A DNA stretch of 64,000 nt, taken from positions 149,767 through 213,766 of the forward strand of contig JNVV01000037.1 in NCBI GenBank assembly GCA_000733355.1, in the 5' to 3' direction. This document shows positions 55,815 through 64,000 of this stretch, one piece after another; positions within the stretch are counted from its first letter, which is position 1, and the number at the start of each line of letters is the position of its first letter. A program made the translations under genes and the position numbers. The notes beneath the pieces are model-generated. The model ran no database searches. It worked only from the letters and a program-made list of their open reading frames with translations, and was not told where the DNA came from. The stretch is from Falciphora oryzae. Its lineage: Eukaryota; Ascomycota; Sordariomycetes; Magnaporthales; Magnaporthaceae.

Positions 55815-57016
55815 GGCTGATGATGTCGCCGTCCGGAGTCTGTATGTGGAATATGGATGTTTTATGGTGGGATATAAAGCAGAATTGGCTTGAGTTGCTT
55901 GTGCTGCTCCTGGAAACACAAAGAAATCACAAGGGAATCCGGCTACATTTATCACTCGATCTGGACACAATGGTGTAGAAGGCCCAGCAGTTTGGTCCTT
56001 TGTCTGTATGCCCGCCAGAGAGCCTTGCGTCAGGCGGTGGGGTTCTTGGAGGTTGCAGCGCTGCTGGCCTCCCGCATATCGCAAAAACACCCGATTGGAG
56101 CTCAGCGGTTAGCAGAGCCAATCCGCAGGGCATGAACATCTCAGCCACTACCGCGTGGCTTTTTCGACCAGCAAGTGGGCACCTACAACCCTCTAGGACG
56201 GGTCGCCAAGCGGGCCGTGGCGTGGGGGAGCAATGAGGCCTCCTTTCCAGACCTTCGCGAGGCTACAGATCGGAATAGAAGATGCATTCAATGGCTCGAT
56301 CTCATGCAGGGGAAGAAGACATCCGGTGAAGAGGCACGCGCTTGGAGGAGCGGGGCTGAGGAAGCAATAATTGCCAGGGTGAAACGAGCTCGGAATGCGG
56401 CGGAGGATCCAATGAACGAACGCGCTGTGGCTGATCAATATTTCTTGCTCGACGTCCGCCATCAGGAACATGCTGAGGCTGTGCTTCAGCTCAGGCGTCG
56501 TTGTTCCTTGGCTCTGATGCTTGTCGAGAATGCCTCAGCGCTATGTGATACGATCTTGGTCTTGGTATTGCAACTGGCGCAATTGACCAGCGCTTCTTTG
56601 CCTTTCTGGCACCACCAGAGAGCGTCCTCTTTTTCCACAACCTTTTGCACCGAAAACGGTGCGGCCCGTCAGTGCATTGTTGCTCTCGTCTCCGCTATTG
56701 TGACGTGTATTGATCCTCGTTCGTCTTTCAAGCCGCTTCCCGTAACAACACTTTCCCGCGCACTCCTGCATCGAACTAAAAATCCTTCTTCTCGTGTCCA
56801 ATCTCAGGTCACTTACTCATCCTTTTCGCACGGCCGTGTTTGCCGCAATTTTACACATGCAAAATACTAGAAACCTTTTCGCCCAAGCAGATTATATTAG
56901 CTGAAAATAACAGAAATAACGCCAGTGGTACGTGCATACAGAGCTACGTCGTCGCGTCGCAAGATTATCCAACCTTCGGTCCGAGAGTTTGTCAAGAAAC
57001 GGAGCCCTCAATCAAA
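55815..57016. other. Intergenic region between two minus-strand genes
   Basis: These 1.2 kb hold no convincing gene. The plus-strand frame at 56175-56870 (231 codons) begins at GTG, lacks third-position bias and resembles nothing known to me. Confidence 0.4.
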
Positions 57017-57859
57017 CTACTCCTTGTCTGTCTGGGGGTTGTGATTCCGCCTATACCCTCGGATGAGGCCGGCTGCTAGCATGGCTTCGTGGAACACGTC
57101 ATAGGAATCGAGGTCACGGGACAGTTCCATGAGGGCATTGGCCTTCGCAACCTCCTCCTTTTGCTCCTCGTAGGCTCCGGCAAGGGCCGAGCGCTCTGTC
57201 ACAAACGCGACTAGCATCTTGGCCATGGGCAGGGTGAAGACCTTGTCCCCGGGCCCCTCCTGCTGCTTCGAGGCCTCGGAGGTGGCGCGATAGAACTGCT
57301 CGATGGCGGCGGCCAGCTGCCCTTGGGCCTCGTCCAGCTCGTCGGAGGCCCTGGCCAGCGCGGCCGATGCGTCCTCGGCGTTCTTCCTGTGCCAATCGGG
57401 GCCCGGGAACCAGACGGCATCCGTGCACCGGGCGTTGGGGTATATTCTTGGAGCCGGAGGACACTTGCGGGCGAGATCGCGCTTGCGACCGTCTTTGTCA
57501 AGCTCTACCAGGGAGGAGCCGAGGAGAGAATTGTGACTTCTCGCGTTCCCGACCTTGGCGAGAAGCTGTTCCGCGAGTGTGATGATATGGGAAAAGTTGC
57601 CAGTGAGCTGCTTCGCGGTAGTGGAATCCTGGCAAAAGCTGGCAATTGTCTTTTCCGCGCGCGTGAGGATCGTGGGAAAGGTTTCCGGAGCATCGACCGG
57701 GGCGTCCCGAGCCAGATCCCAGTCGAGGTGGTCGTTTCTGTCCATGTTGACTTTGGGGGCTGACTTGGGGTTGTTGTCGAGTTGTGGCACCGTTTCCGAG
57801 TTGTATGTCGTTCTCGGGTTTATGGGTTGATGTGACGAATCTTCTGAGATGGGAGACAC
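57017..57859 (-). CDS. Hypothetical helical protein, 280 residues
   Basis: This is a single-exon frame with clear G/C third-position preference in its central and C-terminal parts. The N-terminal 40 residues are disordered. Residues 60-110 contain hydrophobic-heptad helices (TILTRAEKTIASFCQ, HIITLAEQLLAKVGN). A Cys/Pro-containing segment (KCPPAPRIYPNARCTDAVWF) follows. Residues 155-260 are strongly helical and acidic (ASAALARASDELDEAQGQLA, KMLVAFVTERSALAGAYEEQ, KEEVAKANALMELSRD). No signal peptide or membrane helix. I do not recognise the family. An alternative start is the Met at 57745 (MDRNDHLDWDL), just before the better-biased region. It borders the gene-poor accessory stretch and may be lineage-specific. 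Confidence 0.55.
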   Translation of the reverse strand: MSPISEDSSHQPINPRTTYNSETVPQLDNNPKSAPKVNMDRNDHLDWDLARDAPVDAPETFPTILTRAEKTIASFCQDSTTAKQLTGNFSHIITLAEQLLAKVGNARSHNSLLGSSLVELDKDGRKRDLARKCPPAPRIYPNARCTDAVWFPGPDWHRKNAEDASAALARASDELDEAQGQLAAAIEQFYRATSEASKQQEGPGDKVFTLPMAKMLVAFVTERSALAGAYEEQKEEVAKANALMELSRDLDSYDVFHEAMLAAGLIRGYRRNHNPQTDKE

Positions 57860-58499
57860 GAGGGCTACGTCCGGCTAATGTTTATACCTCCCGAAGCATC
57901 AAGGCGAGGAACCCCCTTTGTTCCGATTCACACCACTCTGGTAAGGTCAAAGGGCAAAGTTAGAAGCTTCTTGTCCCTTTGTCGAAGGGGTGATCAATGC
58001 CTCGAATGTTCATCAAGAACAAGGCTGTTAATCGCATCGTAGAATCCATTGTCTCCCCGGCACGGGATCTCGCCTCTCCTCCCACGTCATCGTCTTTAGG
58101 TCTATCAACGTGATCTCCCGTAGGGTGTTTGCGGGAACAAGCCAAGCCGACCTCCCTAGTCCATGGTCTGCTAGCACCAATGCAAAGTGTACGCGAGGCT
58201 CGGAGTGTGCGATGAAGTCTGTAATTCCAAGGACGCTGTACTGGGTCGGCATCACCATATCCCCATACCTTGTGGCGATTGGGTGGTGAAACCGACGCCT
58301 AGCGGTGGGAAGTCGGCGGGATACGCCCATCTGTGGTAGATCATGTGGTGCGTGCCCTTTGTCGTGTTATCCGTCCCTGGCACCATCCTCGAAGTGGCAG
58401 AGGAGCTGCTAGCAGAGCCAATACGACATCTTGCTGCAATCGGTGTAGTCGAGGGGCTTTGTGAAGTCCTTTTAGAAGAGTATATCAGCAGCTGGATCT
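57860..58499. other. Region between the hypothetical gene and the CorA-like relic
   Basis: A minus-strand frame (58330-58028, 100 codons) reads like protein (VLGITDFIAHSEPRVHFALV), and a plus-strand frame at 58343 (MWCVPFVVLSVPGTILEVAE) may be a displaced 5' part of the relic that follows. Neither has a family match I can name. I make no gene call. Confidence 0.25.
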
Positions 58500-59185
58500 C
58501 GCGATGCGCACTGCCATTCCCTCAAAGCCGCACTCGTACCAGCGTCCCTGCGCATGTTCGTCCAAGGGGTCGTGACCAGGCGCCTCCTCAAGCTGCCCGA
58601 GCTGCTGCGGGCGGACATCGGAATCGTGCAGTGGCGTCTGTCTAGGAGGCGGGATCTGACGTCCTTCGCCGTTGCGGCGGCCGAGGAGCTCTGGAGCGAC
58701 GTGTAGGCGCGGCAGAGACGGACTGTTGAGTACTAGGACAACCTTGAGGACATCATGTTACAGCTACAAGTTCCACGAAGCAATGTTTGCCGGGTGGCGA
58801 CCGCCAGGTGCAAAGCTGGACCTGTGCCGACAGTGCGGCGGACTTCCAGCATTCTTTTTGCAAGTACCGTAAAATAGGGCGGCGCGCGCAGGCCCAGGCC
58901 GGCGCCATGTCGGCGCTGAGGAGTCTCGCAGACCATCGCGCGGCATCCAAGCCGGCAGATTTGTGTTTTGAGGAGGCGGAAAGCGCAGGAGTTGAAGCTA
59001 GAGGTATGGAGACCCTCACAGCGCTGGGGTTGGTGTTGCTGCCGCTATCCTTCTCAGCGTCTCTGTCTAGCATGACCGATTCATGCTTGCCTGGTGGCTC
59101 GATGATCTGGATCTATCTTACGGTCCCGTTTCCCTCGCGGTTGTTATCACTAATGTCGACGGGAAGACAGGACGCATGGGCGTAG
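58500..59185 (+). pseudogene. Decayed CorA-like membrane protein gene (3' part)
   Basis: The last frame (58787-59185) contains a helical segment (SALRSLADHRAASKPADLCF) and then EARGMETLTALGLVLLPLSF with SASLSSMTDSCLPGGS and IWIYLTVPFP. This pattern is that of the two C-terminal membrane helices and the intervening loop of fungal CorA-like Mg transporter-type domains, usually carried by large cytosolic/membrane proteins. Just upstream, in a different frame, a biased stretch (LRMFVQGVVTRRLLKLPELL, then SFAVAAAEELWSDV) runs into TAG at 58704, continues in frame to a second TAG at 58734, then DNLEDIMLQLQ. A frame change near 58770 separates the two parts. The order helical stalk, coiled region, two membrane helices fits one broken gene. 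I infer a pseudogene; its N-terminal part is not identifiable. Confidence 0.45.
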
Positions 59186-61161
59186 AGATGATTAGATACG
59201 GCGTGTTCGGGAAAATCCGCCGCTGTGAACGGACTAGCAAAGACGGTGACTGCCCAACGGTCGGGCCCTGGTCATCGCACGATTAAATCACGACAGTCGA
59301 CTGATCGTTTATCCTGCTCGGGCAGCCCGCCGCAACGGCGTCCCGTCATGGAGCGGGAACTACGGCGCCTGCCGGCTGTAGCCGGACAGAGGACAGCGGC
59401 ACTAGAAGCGCCGCCGCTGACAAGCCTGCACTAGCCTCAGCCTCTCTCGCCGCCCACTACGGAAGCCATCGCTCTCCGACCAATATAGTGGCCCGGTGAA
59501 TAAGTGTTAATTCATGTGCCGGCCTCCCTTATTGTTGCTTGGACCTCCTGAGCTCGGTCAGGCCTGACCCTTAGGCAAACGCAGCGCGAACCCGTGCTTG
59601 GCGGTGTCATCCGAATTGAGGGACACTAGACGAACTGTTGATGCAGGACACAAACCACGGCAGATGGGAAACCGGCAGGCTAGAGCTCGATCGCCCGTGG
59701 CCATAGCTCCCGCACGTCTGCCCGTGGTCTTGGAGCTGTGCTTCCCGTGTGCACAGGCTCGTGTCATGCCTGGCTTACACGGAGCAGACTCCGACTCGAA
59801 TTGGCGCCCGCCAACGCCCACAAGCGGCGGGGATATCCATAGCTAAGGGCTAGCGCATCAACAAAGATCAAAGTTTTCTCCGCGTGTATGCAGCGGCGCA
59901 ATTTCGGGTGTTGGTTCGGGGGGCGGCAGAGTTTTGGAGACTGGACCGTGCTTGTCTGGGGCAAACATGTAGGCGAAGCTCGAGCGTACATGAACACATC
60001 AATGATTGCCCTAGTACGATGCCCGCTGCAGGGTGCGTGTCGCGGTTCTGCAGTCGAGGCGTGCAGGCATTGTGTGTGGTGCCGACTGAACGAACTCTGG
60101 CCGTGTGTTCATTGCAACCAGAATCCTCGGCTTGCTGGTTCCGTGATGGGGACGCGAGCGGCGGCGATGAACGGCCGAGACCATCAATGTGCCTGACTCG
60201 GGCGGTGCTGGCGGTGGTGGAGGCGCCAAGCTGGTAGGGTTGGATCGGGCGCAGCTGAAGGTGAAGATGGTGCAGTCGTCCATTGTCCCACGTCGCGCTA
60301 TCGTTCCATCAGGTGAGAAGATAAGAAGAGTCTCCGCGGCGCTGGGCTGTGCTTTTGTGCGTCCGCCACCCCCTCGTCCGAAGCCGCAGGCTGCAAACGC
60401 AGGAGGCTGTCATCTATCTGCTATCTGGACGGACGGGAACGTTTTGAGCCGTTCGCAGGCCGTTGTATTCTGGCAGCCCCCGAGGCAACCTGACAGGACA
60501 CACCTCAGCAGAAACGAGCACTTTGCGCACGGCGCAGAGCCGAAATGAAGGGAAACGAAACGCTGGGCGTGTTGCTGGTGGGTATACGGGTTCGCACGGA
60601 AACATTCTGGAGCACTTCTCGTCTTTAAAAACGGGGCCGAGACCTCCATTCTGCCCCGTCTCGATACAGTTGAGCGACTGTGACGCCGAGACCCGGTGTG
60701 TGCCCCTGACCAGCTGGACTGGAACTCGTGGGAGTGGAGGCCGCGGTGGAACCCGCAAACCCCGGATTTGCCTGCGCCCAAGATCATTTCATGCCGTGGG
60801 AGGCTCTCCCCTGTGCTTCGGAATGTTTCCAAATCGCGGTCGAGATACCTCCGATATGGTGAGGCTGGTGATAATATCAAGGAATCAACTAGAGCCGCAA
60901 CATCTCGTGATTCGTGCGGCGTCAAGGCAGCGGGCTAACGGCGCTATGACGGGTCACGGGTCTGCGGCTGCGGGCTATGGCGCTGGCCGCGAGCTTACCT
61001 ACGCGGTTGCGCTAAACCCTCAATATCACCGAGCACTCGAGGGAATATGCCTCCATCGGGGCCAGTCCGCGTGTTTTTCTCCCAGCCCGTCTCTCAGTCG
61101 GATCCAAGGCTCGTCCTTGTCTGGTCCCTGAACAAGCGGGAGCGGGCAGGTGCGTGCTGCG

Positions 61162-61350
61162 CTAGACAATCTTATCGCTGCTAGCCGTGAAGTCAAATCC
61201 GGGTCTGGGAGTCCCCGTGAAGCTAGCCCGTAGCACGCAAGTTGACATGAACCGACGCACGACATCAATGTCGCCAGGCGCATCGCCCAGAGCCAGGGCC
61301 TCCAGCTGGCCCGCTCGGTTGCCGTTCCGGTGGGCACCGCAGCAGACCAA
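61162..61350 (-). other. Coding-like fragment of an unknown protein
   Basis: A minus-strand frame ending in TAG at 61164-61162 encodes QLEALALGDAPGDIDVVRRF and further protein-like sequence with G/C-leaning third positions. GDAPGD resembles the last acidic motif of HAD-type hydrolases. Upstream, the coding-like signal moves to another frame. It may be a 3' relic of a lost gene. Confidence 0.2.
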
Positions 61351-62430
61351 TCTACGTGCGGCATATGGGAGCGCAGATCACATATATCACCGATGTCCGA
61401 TGCATGGGCAATCACAGGAAACCACTGCAACCCCGGCGGGAGCGACGTCTTGGAACAGAAACGGAGTCGTTTTGCGACGCGGTGGAATTGTGGCGGCTTG
61501 CCACCAAGACACCCTTCTCATTACAGCAGGGGAAGAAAAAAAGGTCTGTTCGCGGAAATGCGGGGCACGTCACATTCGGACGTTAGTGCCGCTCAAACGC
61601 ACCAAACAGTTTAGCTGATGACACCAACGGCAGGAAGCGATGGGACTGGACGGCCAACCACCTAACTAGCGCTGAACTATTAGGCAAGTCAACTGAAGCC
61701 GAGGAAAAACAAAAAGACGAAAGGCGCCGACGCTAGCGGCCAGGCCCGGTGCTCGTTACCGCGAAGACGCCATGGCCGCCCACAAACGGGAGGCCTAAGC
61801 GTCAAGACCAAGAGCCGGGCCCAGTTCTTCACCCCCCTGTCCATGGCCGCGCTAGCCGGAACCGAGTCCACAACCCCAGGGCTCTCCAAACACGACCCCC
61901 TCGACCGCGGCACAGATGGGATGCTGCAGCTTTCCATCACAGCAGCCGCACTGCAATCACATGATATTGCTTCCTCGAGGGCGTGTGGTTCCACGCCTCG
62001 GCTGCATGCCGGACGGCTCTTAGCAAGGCTTCTCGCCTCTGGGCGCATTTACCCAAGGGATCACTGGGAGGGATGATTGTCTGTGCTATGCTGTTCCCTC
62101 CCTCTGGCCTTGCGGGGAGGGGGAGTGAAGCAGTGCTCGGGCCACTCCTTCTCCCGGCGCCCTCAACGGCGTCTAGCGCACTGATGTCCGCGCTCGTCTT
62201 GCTCACCAGAGGAAGACAAGGATGGGTTGGCGAGGTGTGAACCTGGGATGCTCGAGGGGGTGGTGTCTTGTCCGTGGGGCAGCCAGCCAGCCCGGAACAG
62301 CTCCGCCGCCAAGGTCGAGCAGGGTTGACCCCCTTACACACGTTCTTTAGCGGTTCGGTGTTCCTCGTCTAAAACAGGCGAAAGAGAAAAGAAAGAAAAA
62401 AAAAAAACCGCTCTGAACCCCACCGGAGAT

Positions 62431-62448
62431 CGTCTCGCTTCGGCGAGA
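62431..62448. other. Perfect hairpin with UUCG loop
   Basis: GTCTCGC-TTCG-GCGAGAC forms a 7-bp stem closed by the very stable C(UUCG)G tetraloop. It lies 468 bp upstream of the Pth11-like start codon; whether it is transcribed is unknown. Confidence 0.6.
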
Positions 62449-62915
62449 CCAGAAGGCGCAAAAGTGGCTTGTCCTCTAACACTTCGGTCTTTTTCTCCCG
62501 GGAACCTGCATCGGCCCAGAGGCTGCCTACGCCTCCATCCCCCAGTTCCTGGATCTAGGATTGCGGGCCGGGCGCGTCGACGTGATTGACTCGACGCACC
62601 TATCTACTAATATTGCCAACCGACACAGACCACCGGATAGATAAACCCCAGCTCCGCCCGTTGTAACGAGACCTCACCCGAGCCTCCACTGCAGACGCGG
62701 CAGGCAAGCGGTTTGTCGAGCCACCGATCTCCCTGGACGGCATCTTTGCTTTTAACCCGACGATCCCCAGCTGTTTTGTTTTCTCCTTGTCCCCTTGTTA
62801 GACGATCACCCGCGCTCAGTACCGGCAACAACACGAAGACTCGGGAGCCGGACTCACACCACCACCGAGACCAGAGGATCCGTACTTGCACCACCACCGC
62901 CAGACCACCACCATC

Positions 62916-64000
62916 ATGTCGTCAGGCCAGCCTGGACCCGGAGGCTTCGTGGCGCCGCCTACCACTGGCCCGCCGACTCCGGGCGGCTCAGTACCACCGA
63001 CCGGCCTCCCGCCGGGCCTCGACCCTGCACTCCTTCCGCACGACGACAAGGGCGCCGAGCTCAAGGCGACGGTCTGGATCCTGTTCGCGTTCGCCGCCGC
63101 CTTCTTCTTCCTACGCATCTACTGCCGCATCCTCAAGAGCCGGCGACTCTTGTACGAGGACTGGGTCCTCTTCCTCTCTTTCTTGTGCCTGCTCTTCAAC
63201 GCCATCGTGGTCCAGATCCAGACCGGCCTGGGCTACGGGAGGCACTTTTACGACATCCCGATCCAGAACTCCAACACGATGGCGCTCTACGGCCTCATTG
63301 GCATCACCGTCGTCGTCATGGGCCAGGTGTGGAGCAAAACGAGCTTCGCCATGACGCTTTTGCGCATCACCGGCCCAAAGACCAAGATCTTTGTGTGGTT
63401 CCTCATTATTACCATTAATGTGTTTATGACTCTGGGTAAGTCTCGGACCTTCTGGCTCCGGACACCTCATTCTGTTTCTGGCTAACACAGATCCTTGTGG
63501 CAGGCGCCATCTTCTTTTGGGTCCAGTGCACCCCGTTCTCGAAAGCCTGGACGCCGTTGATGCGAGGGGGTACCTGTTGGGACCCGCAAATCAACGTCTC
63601 ATACGGCATTTTCGCCAGCGTCTATTCGGGCCTCTCGGATCTGGCGCTGGCCGTTATCACATGGCAGGTCATCATGGGTCTTCAGCTGAAGACGCAGGAA
63701 AGGATTGGCGTTGCCCTGGCCATGAGCATGGGCGCATTGTGAGTACCCTGACGAGCCTCGGCGCAATCGCGCATATCCACAGGCGCGCTACCGACCTAGA
63801 GGCGAAGGCATTAGACTGACTCGACTCGACAGCGCTGGTGTGGCTGCCTTTGTGAAGGCCTCGTACCTGCACACTCTCGCGTCTCCCGATTTTGTCTGTA
63901 AGTGCCGTGCGCTTCTCCTATTTCGCTGAGCCTTGCGTGCCTGCCACGCGACTCCCCAGTCAGCCCCTCCCTGCACCCAAGCCCAAGGGGGCAATGCCCA
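62916..64000 (+). CDS. Fungal rhodopsin-domain (Pth11-like) integral membrane protein, cut by the right edge
   Basis: Visible exons are 62916-63435, 63504-63738 and 63833-63897; the coding part continues beyond the window. A Pro/Gly-rich N-terminus of about 45 residues lacks the Cys pattern of a CFEM domain. Then follow membrane helices: VWILFAFAAAFFFLRIYCRI, YEDWVLFLSFLCLLFNAIVV, ALYGLIGITVVVMGQVWSKT, FVWFLIITINVFMTLG with AIFFWVQCTPF across intron 1, SGLSDLALAVITWQVI, and RIGVALAMSMG with AFAGVAAFVKASYL across intron 2. The arginine after helix 1, the EDW before helix 2, QCxP after helix 4 and D-LALAV in helix 5 are the family marks. Such proteins resemble Pth11, a plasma-membrane receptor for surface cues in Magnaporthe, but most members are uncharacterised. 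The third intron donor GTAAGT is at 63898; its acceptor is uncertain (an AG at 63958-63959 is possible). The start is the first ATG in the frame. Confidence 0.85.

Larger units (their letters stand above)
59186..62915. other. 3.7 kb gene-poor accessory region upstream of the Pth11-like gene
   Basis: No intact gene. GC content stays moderate, so it is not a typical heavily RIP-mutated AT-rich block. I see no terminal repeats or reverse-transcriptase/transposase motifs. A short coding-like relic lies on the minus strand at 61162-61350. A perfect UUCG-capped hairpin lies at 62431-62448. The last few hundred bases are presumably the promoter and leader of the downstream gene. Confidence 0.4.

Noticed and set aside
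56175..56870. Plus-strand 231-codon frame
   Set aside because: It starts at GTG, has even codon usage and no similarity that I can see. It is likely a chance frame between two minus-strand genes.
59083..59286. Plus-strand frame beginning MLAWWLDDLDL that overlaps the CorA-like relic
   Set aside because: It reads plausibly as protein, but the overlapping frame ending at 59185 matches the CorA-type membrane pattern better. Only one of them can be the original frame.
59186..62400. Possible transposon in the gene-poor interval
   Set aside because: I found no terminal repeats, target-site duplications, or reverse transcriptase, integrase or transposase motifs, and the base composition is not that of RIP-mutated repeats.

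Overview
The window reads as nuclear DNA of a filamentous ascomycete (Pezizomycotina, most likely a Sordariomycete). The genes are GC-rich with strong G/C third-position bias. Introns are short (61-204 bp) with GTRNGT donors and CTAAC-like branch sites. The content is typical of that group: het-C, a DSC-complex subunit, a Pth11-like rhodopsin-domain protein, a Zn2Cys6 regulator and an EF-hand MscS channel. I saw no tRNA, rRNA, CRISPR or intact mobile element.

Layout. 1-12.5 kb is gene-dense housekeeping DNA: Ima1 (inner nuclear membrane, cut by the left edge), ALG14 (N-glycan assembly), a block of mitochondrial genes (mS23/Rsm25, a PPR protein, COX8), the exosome helicase Mtr4 and the DSC3 ubiquitin-ligase subunit. 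13-28 kb holds GPI3/PIG-A, an EF-hand MscS-type channel and a Zn2Cys6 transcription factor, separated by two large gene-poor stretches (3.1 and 3.9 kb). 29-41.5 kb holds a PLP aminotransferase, a vWA-domain protein, a decayed small secreted-protein gene and a 1,003-residue protein of unknown function. 43-54.5 kb holds Rsd1/RBM39, the sphingolipid hydroxylase Scs7, het-C and a Ptc6-like PP2C. 55-64 kb becomes accessory in character: two small genes, a CorA-like pseudogene, about 3.7 kb without an intact gene, and a Pth11-like receptor gene cut by the right edge.

How the genes relate. Most are independent housekeeping genes, but a few arrangements suggest coordination. mS23 and the PPR gene diverge from a shared 559 bp region. 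COX8 and MTR4 diverge from a shared 671 bp region, as do SCS7 and het-C (1.4 kb). ALG14, GPI3, DSC3 and SCS7 all act in ER or sphingolipid/GPI biology but are not adjacent.

The most unusual observations are: an 11-nt microexon that carries the first zinc-cluster cysteine of the transcription factor; two genes whose upstream ORF stops on the main start codon (AUGA overlap); a secreted-protein gene broken by a stop at codon 2 and two frame changes; a CorA-like relic with two in-frame TAG codons; and a het-C gene without an adjacent HET-domain partner. I did not find a clearly new multi-gene system. Splice sites were chosen by eye from consensus, reading-frame continuity and family conservation, without transcript data.
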